From: Desulfobacteraceae bacterium
GTDB taxonomy: Bacteria > Desulfobacterota > Desulfobacteria > Desulfobacterales > Desulfobacteraceae
Length of the DNA stretch: 10,905 nt
Assembly: GCA_024225895.1 (NCBI GenBank)
Contig: JAAEMC010000595.1
Span: 1-10,905 of the forward strand
Reading direction: 5' to 3'
Below the pieces are notes generated by a model. It was not told the DNA's origin, ran no database searches, and saw only the letters and a list, made by a program, of their open reading frames with translations. Positions 1 to 7,773 of the stretch are shown here, one piece after another; the stretch's first letter is position 1, and each line of letters starts with the position of its first letter. The position numbers and the translations under genes are program-made.

Positions 1-1773
1 CAAATACACACTTATTTTAAATCGGCCCAGGACCCGATGGCCGATTTTGCATATGCAACATTTGAAAACAAATTTAATGTTTTCAAAGAAAGGGTCAGCT
101 TTGATCAAGATATTGACTGGCATGTTGATCCCATCACGAAAAACCAATGGCCCAAAAAATTCTGGGGAGATATTGACTATAGGGACAAAAACCTGGGCGG
201 GGTTAAATTTGTCTGGGAATTCAACCGGCTTTATGGGCTCTTTCCCTTGGGCTTTACATATAAACTTACAGGGGAGAAAAAATATGCCCAAAAAATTGTC
301 CGGCTGATAAAATCATGGGTTAAAAAAAACCCCTACCCCATTGGCGTGAACTGGGCAAGCGGTATTGAATCCGGTGTGCGGCTCGCCAATCTTGTATGGG
401 CACTGTCATGTCTGGAAAAATATACTTTTTCAGATGACGATACGGCAGCAATCAACACCTTTGTCTATTTTAATGCAGTCCGGCTTCACCGGTATCCCTC
501 CAAATATTCCTCGGCCAACAATCACTTGCTTGCCGAAGGATTTGGCCTGTTTGTCGCCGGGCTTTTTTTCCCACATTTTCAAGAGGCAGACACATGGTTG
601 AAGCAGGGGAAAAGCATCCTTGAGAATGAATGCTCCCGCCAGATTCTGCCGGACGGCGGCAGTTTTGAATACTCAACCACCTACCTTTCCTTTGTGTTCG
701 ACTTTTTTTTGCTTTTTAAAATCTGCTGTAACTCAAACGGGATTGAATATAATAAAACAATTGATCACCAACTTGAAAAATCATGCGAGTTTGTCAAAAG
801 AATTTCGGATGAGAACGGCAACATCCCAAATATAGGCGACCAGGACAGTGCGGTGCTTGTAAATTTCGGGCTGAACAATCATGAAAACTTTCAATCCATA
901 TTGAACACAGGTTCCATTTTATTTGACCGGCCCGATCTTATTGCAGATACCAAAACTGATCTGAAAACTTTCCTGCTGACCGGAAAAATGGTCCCGGAAC
1001 AAACTTCTTTACGGCGAATAGAAAGTCAATCCGCCATCGTTTTAAAAGACAGTGGCCTTGCCGTCATCAGAGACCGGGTGGACAATAAAGAGATCCTGTT
1101 CGTAGGAAATGCCACTCCTTTAGGCATGGCACCGCTTTATGCCCACGGGCACCTTGATGCACTGTCCTTTTATCTGTCTGTCGACGGAGAAGAGATATTC
1201 ATAGATCCAGGAACATATCTTTACCACAACAGTGGCATATGGCGGGAATATTTCAGGTCCACAGCCGCCCACAATACGTTGCGTATCAATAGGAAAGACA
1301 TGAGCAAGCAAACCGGCGATTTTATGTTTGCCAGGCCCTATGCCATCATTGAAAACACCCTTGATAAAACCGGTGGCGGAATTATTTGGAAAGCCGGGCA
1401 CGATGCATATAAAGCAAAAGAGCCATTTGCCGATGTAAACCGTGAAGTTTGTTGGGATACACGGAAAAATGAATTCATCATCAAGGATACGATCACGAAT
1501 CAAGCCAGGGCAATGATCGAACTGTTTTTCCATTTTCACCCTGAATGTAAATTGGCATCCCGGGAGGACGGGTTTAAAATCACAAGGGGTAATGTAAATA
1601 TCGATCTTAGGCCTGATACCTCTTTACAATCCCAGATTTTGCAGGGATCCCATGAACCGGTTGCCGGATGGTATTCACCCGGATTCAATCAGATTATGGA
1701 ATCCTTTACCATCAGACTATACGGCCAGTATAATGCCCAAAGTAGTTTCACAACACGGATTTGTATAAACTAA
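1..1773 (+). CDS. Heparinase II/III-family polysaccharide lyase, 5'-truncated by the window edge
   Basis: Predicted polysaccharide lyase or related enzyme acting on uronic-acid-containing glycans, probably in the periplasm or outside the cell. The frame is open from base 1 with no stop before the first ATG (base 37), so the true start and any signal peptide lie outside the window. Numbering from that ATG: an N-terminal alpha/alpha-toroid region carries KFVWEFNR, NWASGIESGVRL and NNHLLAEG (N162, H163), then GGSFEYSTTY (Y212, Y216). The C-terminal heparinase II/III-like beta-sandwich region carries AHGHLDALSF (H370, H372, D374), DPGTYLYH and TAAHNTLRI (H412, N413). Asn-His in the toroid, a Tyr and His in the second domain are the kinds of residue used for catalysis in this superfamily; exact assignment here is inference. 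The visible 578 residues suggest only a modest N-terminal part is missing. The next gene follows after 33 bases. It may trim, release or recycle the polymer made by the locus. Substrate is unknown; family assignment is firm. Confidence 0.88.
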   Translation, partial: QIHTYFKSAQDPMADFAYATFENKFNVFKERVSFDQDIDWHVDPITKNQWPKKFWGDIDYRDKNLGGVKFVWEFNRLYGLFPLGFTYKLTGEKKYAQKIVRLIKSWVKKNPYPIGVNWASGIESGVRLANLVWALSCLEKYTFSDDDTAAINTFVYFNAVRLHRYPSKYSSANNHLLAEGFGLFVAGLFFPHFQEADTWLKQGKSILENECSRQILPDGGSFEYSTTYLSFVFDFFLLFKICCNSNGIEYNKTIDHQLEKSCEFVKRISDENGNIPNIGDQDSAVLVNFGLNNHENFQSILNTGSILFDRPDLIADTKTDLKTFLLTGKMVPEQTSLRRIESQSAIVLKDSGLAVIRDRVDNKEILFVGNATPLGMAPLYAHGHLDALSFYLSVDGEEIFIDPGTYLYHNSGIWREYFRSTAAHNTLRINRKDMSKQTGDFMFARPYAIIENTLDKTGGGIIWKAGHDAYKAKEPFADVNREVCWDTRKNEFIIKDTITNQARAMIELFFHFHPECKLASREDGFKITRGNVNIDLRPDTSLQSQILQGSHEPVAGWYSPGFNQIMESFTIRLYGQYNAQSSFTTRICIN

Positions 1774-1806
1774 TATGACAACCACTATTTTATTAAGGGA
1801 CGACAA

Positions 1807-3120
1807 ATGAGAATAAGTATTTTGGGACTGGGATACGTGGGGGTGGTTTCTGCTGCCTGCTTTGCAAATCAAGGGCATGACGTCATTGGTGTCGACCCTG
1901 TGGATGTCAAGGTCGATCTGATCAACAAGGGGCAGACACCGATTATTGAAAAGGATATTGGTGAAATAATAAAGGCCGCTGTAGACCAAGACAAACTGTC
2001 TGCAACCCAGAACGCGGCAGAAGCAGTTGAGAAAACCGATATCTCCTTAGTGTGTGTCGGTACGCCCAGCCAGTTAAACGGGAACCTTGATACAAGTTAT
2101 GTTCGAAGGGTGTGTGAAGATATCGGATCCGCACTAAAGCACAAAAAAAGCCGCCATGTGGTGGTGATTCGAAGTACCATCCTGCCCGGTACCATCCGGG
2201 ATATTGTCATACCGGCACTGGAAGAAAGTTCCGGCAAGATTGCGGGGAAGGACTTTGGCGTATGCAATAACCCGGAATTTCTAAGGGAAGGGACCGCTGT
2301 TTATGATTTTTACCATCCCCCCAAAACAGTGATTGGCGAAACCGATCAAACCAGCGGCGATCTTTTGTCATCCCTCTACGACCAGCTTCCTGCACCACTG
2401 ATCCGGACAAAAATTGAGGTCGCCGAAATGGTGAAATATGTCGACAATGTATGGCATGCGCTCAAAGTCGGATTTGGAAATGAAATCGGGGGCATCTGTA
2501 AAACCGTCGGTGTAGACAGCCACGATGTTATGGATATTTTCTGCAGTGATACAAAACTGAATATCTCCCCCTATTACTTAAAACCAGGATTTGCTTTTGG
2601 GGGCTCCTGCCTGCCAAAAGACGTCAGGGCTTTGACCTATAAAGGCAAATCCCTTGACATTGACCTGCCCATACTCAATGCCATTTTGCCAAGCAACCGG
2701 CATCAAATTGAAACCGGAATCCGTATGGTGATGGAAAGCAACAATAGAAAGGTTGGAATTTTAGGATTCAGTTTTAAGGCAGGCACCGATGATCTAAGGG
2801 AAAGTCCCATGGTTGAATTGATTGAAAGGCTTCTGGGCAAAGGATTTGACATAAAGCTCTATGATAAAAATGTGAACCTTGCAAGCCTGGTTGGAGCCAA
2901 CAAAGATTTTATATTAAACAGGATTCCCCATATTTCAAAGCTGATGGTAAAGACAATGGAAGAGGTGCTCTCCCATGCACAAACCATTGTTATTGGAAAT
3001 AATTCCCCTGAGTTCAAACAAATTTTGGCAAAAGTAAATAAAAATCAGAAAGTGGTCGATCTTGTCCGCGGTATTGACCACCAGACAAGCAATGCATCCT
3101 ATCACGGCATGAGCTGGTAA
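1807..3120 (+). CDS. algD: GDP-mannose 6-dehydrogenase (AlgD-like)
   Basis: Predicted cytoplasmic enzyme oxidising GDP-mannose to GDP-mannuronate with two NAD+. The 437 residues resemble remembered Pseudomonas AlgD (436 aa) along the whole length, including FGVCNNPEFLREGTAV, VWHALKVGFGNEIG, GFAFGGSCLPKDVRALTY and GFSFKAGTDDLRESP. The N-terminal Rossmann motif is G7-L-G-Y-V-G12. The nucleophile is C268, with K210 and N214 in VAEMVKYVDN; these fall at the same numbers as in AlgD. The middle dimerisation region and C-terminal nucleotide-sugar-binding domain are complete. A good ribosome binding site, AAGGGA at 1795-1800, lies 6 bases before the ATG. The glycosyltransferase follows after 6 bases, implying co-translation. 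A UDP-glucose dehydrogenase is the main alternative, but the resemblance is specifically to AlgD. No other alginate-pathway gene is in the window, so the product probably feeds a different mannuronate-containing glycan. Confidence 0.9.
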   Translation: MRISILGLGYVGVVSAACFANQGHDVIGVDPVDVKVDLINKGQTPIIEKDIGEIIKAAVDQDKLSATQNAAEAVEKTDISLVCVGTPSQLNGNLDTSYVRRVCEDIGSALKHKKSRHVVVIRSTILPGTIRDIVIPALEESSGKIAGKDFGVCNNPEFLREGTAVYDFYHPPKTVIGETDQTSGDLLSSLYDQLPAPLIRTKIEVAEMVKYVDNVWHALKVGFGNEIGGICKTVGVDSHDVMDIFCSDTKLNISPYYLKPGFAFGGSCLPKDVRALTYKGKSLDIDLPILNAILPSNRHQIETGIRMVMESNNRKVGILGFSFKAGTDDLRESPMVELIERLLGKGFDIKLYDKNVNLASLVGANKDFILNRIPHISKLMVKTMEEVLSHAQTIVIGNNSPEFKQILAKVNKNQKVVDLVRGIDHQTSNASYHGMSW

Positions 3121-3126
3121 AAACTT

Positions 3127-4308
3127 ATGAAAATACTCATTATTGTTGAAAACCTTCCGGTACCGTTTGACAGACGGGTATGGCAGGAAGCCAATGCACT
3201 GAAGGATAACGGCCATACGGTTTCTATTATTTGCCCCATAATGAAAGGGTATAATAAAAAAAAAGAAATCATCAATGACATCCATATTTTCCGTCACCCA
3301 TTGCCCGTGGAAGGCAGTGGTGCATTTGGATATTTAATTGAATATTCAACTGCCCTATTCCATCAATTTACATTGAGCCTGAAAATCCTGATCCAAAGGG
3401 GATTTGATGTAATACATGCCTGCAACCCGCCGGATAATATTTTTCTGATTGGCGGATTCTTCAAGATCTTTTATGGTAAAAAATTCTTGTTTGACCACCA
3501 TGACATCAATCCGGAGCTCTATATCGCAAAATTTGGGAAAAAGGATCTGTTTTACCGGATAATGCTTTTATGGGAGAAATTGACATTTTTGACGGCAGAT
3601 GTTTCCATTGCCACCAATGAATCCTATAAAAAAATCGCTATTGAGCGGGGTGGCATGAAACCGGAAAAGGTCCACATCGTCCGAAGCGGCCCGGATTTAT
3701 CACGGACAAAAAGGGTATCGGCAGATGACAATTGGAAACAAGGCAAAACATACCTTGTGGGATATGTCGGTGTCATGGGCGCCCAGGAGGGATTGGACTA
3801 TCTTTTAAATGGAATTGCCTTCCTTGTCCATAAGCTCAAAAGACAGGACATCCATTTCGCCCTTGTGGGTGACGGTACGGAACTTTCCCAGCTTAAATCC
3901 ATGACAGCATCACTTGATATCACCGATTTCGTTACCTTTCCCGGCAGGGTTTCCGACCAGGTTCTGATGGAAATACTCAGCACGGCAGATGCCTGTGTAA
4001 ACCCGGATGCAGTCAACGAGATGAACAACAAATCGACCATGAACAAAATCATGGAATACATGGCCTTGGGTAAACCGATAGTACAGTTTGAAATGACAGA
4101 AGGCAGATTTTCCGCTCAAAAAGCTTCTTTGTATGCAGAACCCAATAACCCTCAGTCCTTGATGGAAAAAATCATAGAAGTTATCGACAACCCAGAACGA
4201 GCAGATGAAATGGGTCGTTTCGGCAGAAAAAGGGTGGTATCCCAACTGCAGTGGGAACATGAAGTACCCAAACTTCTGAATGCTTATAAAAGTCTGGAAT
4301 GCTTATAA
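3127..4308 (+). CDS. GT4-family glycosyltransferase
   Basis: Predicted cytoplasmic, membrane-associated retaining glycosyltransferase with the GT-B fold, adding one sugar from a nucleotide sugar to a lipid-linked oligosaccharide. Its 393 residues are typical. The N-terminal acceptor domain starts MKILIIVENLPVPFDRRVWQEA, interrupted here only as a short landmark (DRRVWQEA near residue 17), followed by FDVIHACNPPD and DHHDINPELY. The C-terminal donor domain has GYVGVMGAQEGLDYLL, ALVGDGTEL, PGRVSDQVLMEIL and NKIMEYMALGKPIV, in which E310 is the second acidic residue of the usual E-x7-E region. This subtype (DRRVW, HHDxNPE, KxMEYMALGKPIV) is common in exopolysaccharide clusters. The start lies 6 bases after the algD stop with no strong ribosome binding site, suggesting translational coupling. 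The last codons lie in a 19-bp tandem duplication that has altered the C-terminus to end ECL. Donor and linkage cannot be read from sequence. Confidence 0.9.
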   Translation: MKILIIVENLPVPFDRRVWQEANALKDNGHTVSIICPIMKGYNKKKEIINDIHIFRHPLPVEGSGAFGYLIEYSTALFHQFTLSLKILIQRGFDVIHACNPPDNIFLIGGFFKIFYGKKFLFDHHDINPELYIAKFGKKDLFYRIMLLWEKLTFLTADVSIATNESYKKIAIERGGMKPEKVHIVRSGPDLSRTKRVSADDNWKQGKTYLVGYVGVMGAQEGLDYLLNGIAFLVHKLKRQDIHFALVGDGTELSQLKSMTASLDITDFVTFPGRVSDQVLMEILSTADACVNPDAVNEMNNKSTMNKIMEYMALGKPIVQFEMTEGRFSAQKASLYAEPNNPQSLMEKIIEVIDNPERADEMGRFGRKRVVSQLQWEHEVPKLLNAYKSLECL

Positions 4309-4321
4309 AAGTCTGGAATGC
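4278..4321 (+). repeat. 19-bp tandem duplication across a gene junction
   Basis: Two perfect head-to-tail copies of aatgcttataaaagtctgg lie at 4279-4297 and 4298-4316. The periodicity extends one base to the left and five bases (aatgc) to the right, so the array is about 2.3 units. It covers the last codons and stop of the glycosyltransferase and supplies the ATG of the next gene at 4318. Nineteen is not a multiple of three, so gain or loss of one unit changes the reading frame at the 3' end of the glycosyltransferase. With one unit removed, the upstream gene would read on to a TAA and overlap the downstream ATG by 13 bases. Confidence 0.95.
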
Positions 4322-5499
4322 AATCACTAAAAGAATCAAACCCTGAAATGGCATTTGTTCTGGCCTGTGCTTTTGCTGAACCGGACAGCAAACAGTACGA
4401 AAAAATGCTGAATATTGCAGGCAAAATTTCGGATTGGGAACAGGTCTATGAGATCAGCCTGACACAGCGGCTTCTGCCCCTTTTATACATGAATATAAAA
4501 AACCATCTGCACTCCGCAGTTCCGGACGAGGTAGTCAACAGATTTAAAAAAGCCTATATCAATATCGCCGCCGACAATCTTTATCTGACGTCCCACTTGC
4601 TGAAAGTTGTCTCGCTTTTAAAAAAGAGTGGTATAGCCGCTGTCCCGGTAAAGGGTCCAATAACAGCCCAAGAACTTTATGGCGATATCGGGATGCGGCC
4701 GTTTTCAGACATTGATATCATTGTAAACAAGGATGATGCCCTAAAAGCATGGCAGATTCTTTTGGAAAACGGGTTCCAACCAGAGGTGAAGCTGACCATT
4801 GCACAATTTAGGAAATATATCATACATGAGGACAATCTCTCGTTTGCCAAAGACAAAGGAAGTATCCATATAGAATTACATTGGGAAATGTCAGGATGGT
4901 ATCTGAACAGGCCATTGAAGCTGAATGATGTTGAAATGGCCGAAAAAAAAATACAGATAGAATCACAAAAGATAACCAGGCTGTCCCCTGAGTATCTCTT
5001 GCTCTATCTTTGTGTACATGGCGCTAAGCACGGGTGGGTCTATTTGGAACAATTGTCCTGTATTGCTCATATTGTTCTTAAACATGAAATAAACTGGGAA
5101 CAGCTCAACGGAATGGCAGTTAAATGGCGATGCAAAAGGATATTGGAACTGGGCCTGTTTTTGATTTGGGACCTTTTTGATGTACCGGTCCCGGCTTCAA
5201 TAACGGATGCATTCAAACATGATAAAACAATGATGCATTTAGCCGGAACGGTCATCCAAAACGTATCCGAATATCCTTTCGACCGGGGTAAAATAAACAA
5301 ACTATCCCGGTTTTCCCTTTTTCATGTTCACATCAGAGACCGCTTCCGTGACAAACTCAATTATGTTTTCAGGCTGGCATTTTGTCCCACAAAAAGTGAC
5401 TGGCTCTCTTTTGCATTGCCTGCTCAACTCTTTTTCCTTTATTATTTATTAAGGCCATGCCGGCTTGTCACCTCAAAACTTAAAGGACAAACTGCTTAA
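4318..5499 (+). CDS. NTP_transf_5-type nucleotidyltransferase-fold protein
   Basis: A 393-residue protein matching the uncharacterised nucleotidyltransferase family (Pfam NTP_transf_5 type). Visible motifs are VPVKGP (K112, G113), YGDIGMRPFSDIDIIV (R127, with D131 and D133 as the expected metal-binding pair) and IHIELHWEMSG shortly after. The family's fold suggests transfer of a nucleotide or related group to an unknown acceptor; no biochemical role is established that I can name. The region after about residue 190 is helical, with no clear membrane segment except a hydrophobic stretch near the C-terminus (FALPAQLFFLYYLLR). The start lies 9 bases after the glycosyltransferase stop, inside the third partial copy of a 19-bp repeat, and has no good ribosome binding site, so it probably depends on ribosomes arriving from upstream. 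Members recur in exopolysaccharide clusters and in lasso-peptide clusters alongside HPr-kinase-like proteins, one of which begins at 10320 here. Confidence 0.8.
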   Translation: MQSLKESNPEMAFVLACAFAEPDSKQYEKMLNIAGKISDWEQVYEISLTQRLLPLLYMNIKNHLHSAVPDEVVNRFKKAYINIAADNLYLTSHLLKVVSLLKKSGIAAVPVKGPITAQELYGDIGMRPFSDIDIIVNKDDALKAWQILLENGFQPEVKLTIAQFRKYIIHEDNLSFAKDKGSIHIELHWEMSGWYLNRPLKLNDVEMAEKKIQIESQKITRLSPEYLLLYLCVHGAKHGWVYLEQLSCIAHIVLKHEINWEQLNGMAVKWRCKRILELGLFLIWDLFDVPVPASITDAFKHDKTMMHLAGTVIQNVSEYPFDRGKINKLSRFSLFHVHIRDRFRDKLNYVFRLAFCPTKSDWLSFALPAQLFFLYYLLRPCRLVTSKLKGQTA

Positions 5500-5598
5500 G
5501 AGCCGTATGATATTGGGATCACAGCAATTGTAATGAAAAATTTGAGACAGGCAATATTTAAAATTGAATGAAAGAAAATCACATATTTTGAAGGTGAA
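5500..5598. other. AT-rich intergenic gap, the longest in the window
   Basis: This is the only spacing of about 100 bases in the cluster; all other junctions are 6 to 50 bases. It may hold an internal promoter or mark where two modules were joined. A TTGAGA at 5542-5547 resembles a -35 box, but no convincing -10 box sits 16-18 bases downstream. No stem-loop followed by a T-run is visible, so I see no intrinsic terminator. Confidence 0.4.
5591..5596 (+). promoter_or_regulatory. Ribosome binding site deciding the epimerase start
   Basis: AAGGTG stands before two successive ATG codons, at 5599 and 5602. The spacing is 2 bases to the first and 5 to the second. Five is a workable distance and the second ATG gives the family-typical MKILITG beginning, so 5602 is preferred. 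Confidence 0.6.
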
Positions 5599-5601
5599 AT
5601 G

Positions 5602-6609
5602 ATGAAAATTCTTATAACTGGCGTAGCTGGATTCATTGGATATTATTTGGCTGACCGCCTACTCAAAGATGGTGGACATATTGTCTGCGGTGTTGATAAT
5701 TTAAATGATTATTATGATACAACCCTCAAGAAAAACAGGCTTTCAAATCTTAAAAAACATTCGGATTTTGAATTTAAACTGATAAATATAGCAGACAGAA
5801 ATAAGATCAAGGAACTCTTTGAAAATAATAAATTTGACTATGTGGTAAACCTTGCAGCTCAAGCAGGCGTTCGTTATAGTATCGAAAATCCATCATCATA
5901 TATAGACAGTAATCTCGTTGGCTTTGGCAACATTCTTGAAGGCTGCAGGCATACAGGAGTTAAGCATCTGGTCTATGCATCCAGCAGCTCTGTCTACGGT
6001 CTCAATACCCTGATGCCCTTTTCCGTCCGGCATAACGTGGACCATCCCATCAGTCTGTATGCGGCCTCAAAAAAGGCCAATGAATTGATGGCACATACCT
6101 ATAGTTATTTATATAAGCTGCCCACTACCGGATTAAGGTTTTTTACTGTGTACGGACCTTGGGGACGTCCGGACATGGCACTTTTCCTGTTTACGAAAGC
6201 CATTTTGAACAATGAGCCTATAAAAGTATTTAATAATGGTGAGATGCAAAGAGATTTTACCTATATTGATGATATTGTAGAGGGAGTTATAAGGGTAATA
6301 AAAAACATCCCGATGTCAAATCCGCAATGGTCTTCTGAAGCGCCCGACCCATCAAGCAGTTGCGCTCCCTATAAACTATACAACATTGGAAATAACAAAC
6401 CGGTTGCCCTAATGGACTTTGTCAAGGCTATTGAAAAGGCTTTAGGGAAAAAGGCAGTCGTTGAATTTCTCCCCTTGCAGCCCGGCGATGTTGTTGCGAC
6501 ATATGCGGATGTAAACGATTTGATCAAAGATACGGGGTTCAAGCCCTCGACACACATTGATGAAGGCATCCATAATTTCGTGCTCTGGTATCAAGAATAT
6601 TATGGATAA
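5602..6609 (+). CDS. UDP-glucuronate 4-epimerase-like SDR enzyme
   Basis: Predicted cytoplasmic NAD-dependent epimerase interconverting UDP-glucuronate and UDP-galacturonate. The 335-residue protein is an extended short-chain dehydrogenase: N-terminal TGVAGFIG Rossmann motif (GxxGxxG), Ser region YASSSSVYG (about S128) and catalytic Y153-xxx-K157 in LYAASKK. Signatures of the glucuronate-epimerase subgroup are [38 protein letters not shown] and the run [19 protein letters not shown]. These separate it from GalE and from dTDP-glucose dehydratases. It follows the longest gap in the window; the VanZ-domain gene starts 15 bases after its stop. The first part of the gene is AT-rich (about 27% GC over 5701-5820) while 6121-6180 is about 55%. 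UDP-glucuronate must come from a UDP-glucose dehydrogenase encoded elsewhere, because the dehydrogenase in this window is of the GDP-mannose type. A related UDP-uronate substrate is possible. Confidence 0.87.
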   Translation: MKILITGVAGFIGYYLADRLLKDGGHIVCGVDNLNDYYDTTLKKNRLSNLKKHSDFEFKLINIADRNKIKELFENNKFDYVVNLAAQAGVRYSIENPSSYIDSNLVGFGNILEGCRHTGVKHLVYASSSSVYGLNTLMPFSVRHNVDHPISLYAASKKANELMAHTYSYLYKLPTTGLRFFTVYGPWGRPDMALFLFTKAILNNEPIKVFNNGEMQRDFTYIDDIVEGVIRVIKNIPMSNPQWSSEAPDPSSSCAPYKLYNIGNNKPVALMDFVKAIEKALGKKAVVEFLPLQPGDVVATYADVNDLIKDTGFKPSTHIDEGIHNFVLWYQEYYG

Positions 6610-6624
6610 TAGTGTATACCAAGG

Positions 6625-7749
6625 ATGGACAATACGGCTCAAAATAAAAATACAATTTTGCATAGATTCCGGTTAGCAGACATTTTTCGTTCCAGGACAA
6701 AAATCATTTCATTCGTGCTGATAGCACTGACAGCGGTCATCAGCCATACGTATATTGCCCGTTACGCAAAAGCCGGTCCTGAGATAGTTACCTGGGATTG
6801 GAACGCTGATGCACCTTTAGAGGCGCAGGCAAAAGTTAATAAAAAGGAACTTTATCTTTCTTCATCCAGCAAAGCGAGAAGTATAAGTATTTATCAGAAT
6901 ATTAAGTCTTTTGAAAAATGCACATTATATAAGTTTTCCGCTGAAATGAAGTATGAAAATGTGCAGCAGGGAATTCAGCCATGGAATGGTGCCAGGTTGA
7001 TTATGACTCAATATATCAATGAAAAGCCGCGATGGAATTTAATGCACACATTGGCTCTATTTGTTGATACTGGAGATTGGGAAAGTCATTGCAAATATTT
7101 CTTTGTTGAACCGGATACTGAAAAGATCCAGATAAGGGCACAATTGAGCAATTGCACGGGATCTTTCTGGGTGAAAAACATTCATCTTAATTCCGTAATC
7201 CAAACAAAGACTTACACCTGCCTGAAAATTGGGATAACAAGTCTTTGGAGTTTATACTTTGGATTATTACTCGGTTCCTGGATGATTGTATCCGGCCAGG
7301 GTATCCTTAAAGCATTTGTGATCTTAAGCTTTGCGGCAATTATTTTCGGTACTATTATTGCCGGTGATATGAAAACCCAGGTTTCAGATGTTTTTTCCGG
7401 CCAGATCATGGCCCCTGAAACAAGTGAAATTAAAAAAAAGCAAATCAATATAGATGTAGATATCGATATATTTAATCTTGGCCATTTTTTTCTATTTTTG
7501 CTATTCAGCGGGATTCTTACGCTGCTGCTTGCAAATCAACCGATGAAAATCGTTCTCATCAACATGCTGCTGCTCGCAGGCAGCACTGAGATAGCTCAAC
7601 TTTACATTGATGGGAGATCCCCGCTGTTTTCCGATTTTTTAATAGACATTGCCGGCGGGCTTACAGGAGTTGGCCTGGTGAAACTGTATGAAATGAAAAA
7701 ATCAAAACTCCTTTTGGAAAAAACAGCAGGAGAAATGAAAGGGTTATGA
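6625..7749 (+). CDS. Membrane protein with extracytoplasmic beta-sandwich-like region and VanZ domain
   Basis: A 374-residue membrane protein of unknown function. After a basic N-terminus there is one hydrophobic segment (about 26-45). Then comes a soluble region of about 150 residues rich in beta-like alternation, with YQNIKSFEKCTLYKFS, GDWESHCKYFFV and GSFWVKNIHLNSV, which resembles carbohydrate-binding, galactose-binding-like modules. Two more hydrophobic segments follow (about 203-225 and 228-248). The C-terminal VanZ-like domain (about 285-357) shows H287, E322-xx-Q325, R331 and D337, with D341 where Asn is common. VanZ proteins are known from teicoplanin resistance, but most family members are uncharacterised and many sit in exopolysaccharide loci. 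The soluble part would lie outside the cytoplasm, suited to contacting nascent glycan; that role is inference. The start is constrained by a TAG at 6610-6612. AAGG directly abuts the ATG, too close to work normally, so coupling to the upstream gene is likely. Confidence 0.78.
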   Translation: MDNTAQNKNTILHRFRLADIFRSRTKIISFVLIALTAVISHTYIARYAKAGPEIVTWDWNADAPLEAQAKVNKKELYLSSSSKARSISIYQNIKSFEKCTLYKFSAEMKYENVQQGIQPWNGARLIMTQYINEKPRWNLMHTLALFVDTGDWESHCKYFFVEPDTEKIQIRAQLSNCTGSFWVKNIHLNSVIQTKTYTCLKIGITSLWSLYFGLLLGSWMIVSGQGILKAFVILSFAAIIFGTIIAGDMKTQVSDVFSGQIMAPETSEIKKKQINIDVDIDIFNLGHFFLFLLFSGILTLLLANQPMKIVLINMLLLAGSTEIAQLYIDGRSPLFSDFLIDIAGGLTGVGLVKLYEMKKSKLLLEKTAGEMKGL

Positions 7750-7773
7750 ATCCATAAAAGAAAAGGATCGTCC

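Noticed and set aside
37..39. ATG as the true start of the heparinase-family gene
   Set aside because: The frame is open for 12 codons upstream to base 1 and there is no ribosome binding site before it, so the gene most likely starts outside the window.
1120..1539. 139-codon reading frame on the minus strand inside the lyase gene
   Set aside because: It lies wholly opposite a well-supported conserved gene, shows no recognisable domain and is best explained as a shadow frame.
2935..3297. 120-codon minus-strand frame across the algD/glycosyltransferase junction
   Set aside because: It is antisense to conserved ends of two real genes, with no motif and no convincing start signal.
5542..5570. 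Possible sigma-70 promoter in the longest gap
   Set aside because: TTGAGA resembles a -35 box, but the sequence 17 bases downstream (TGAATG) is not a usable -10 box and nearby AT-rich alternatives are badly spaced.
5599..5601. First of two tandem ATGs as the epimerase start
   Set aside because: It is only 2 bases from the AAGGTG ribosome binding site; the second ATG at 5602 is better spaced and gives the usual MKILITG start.
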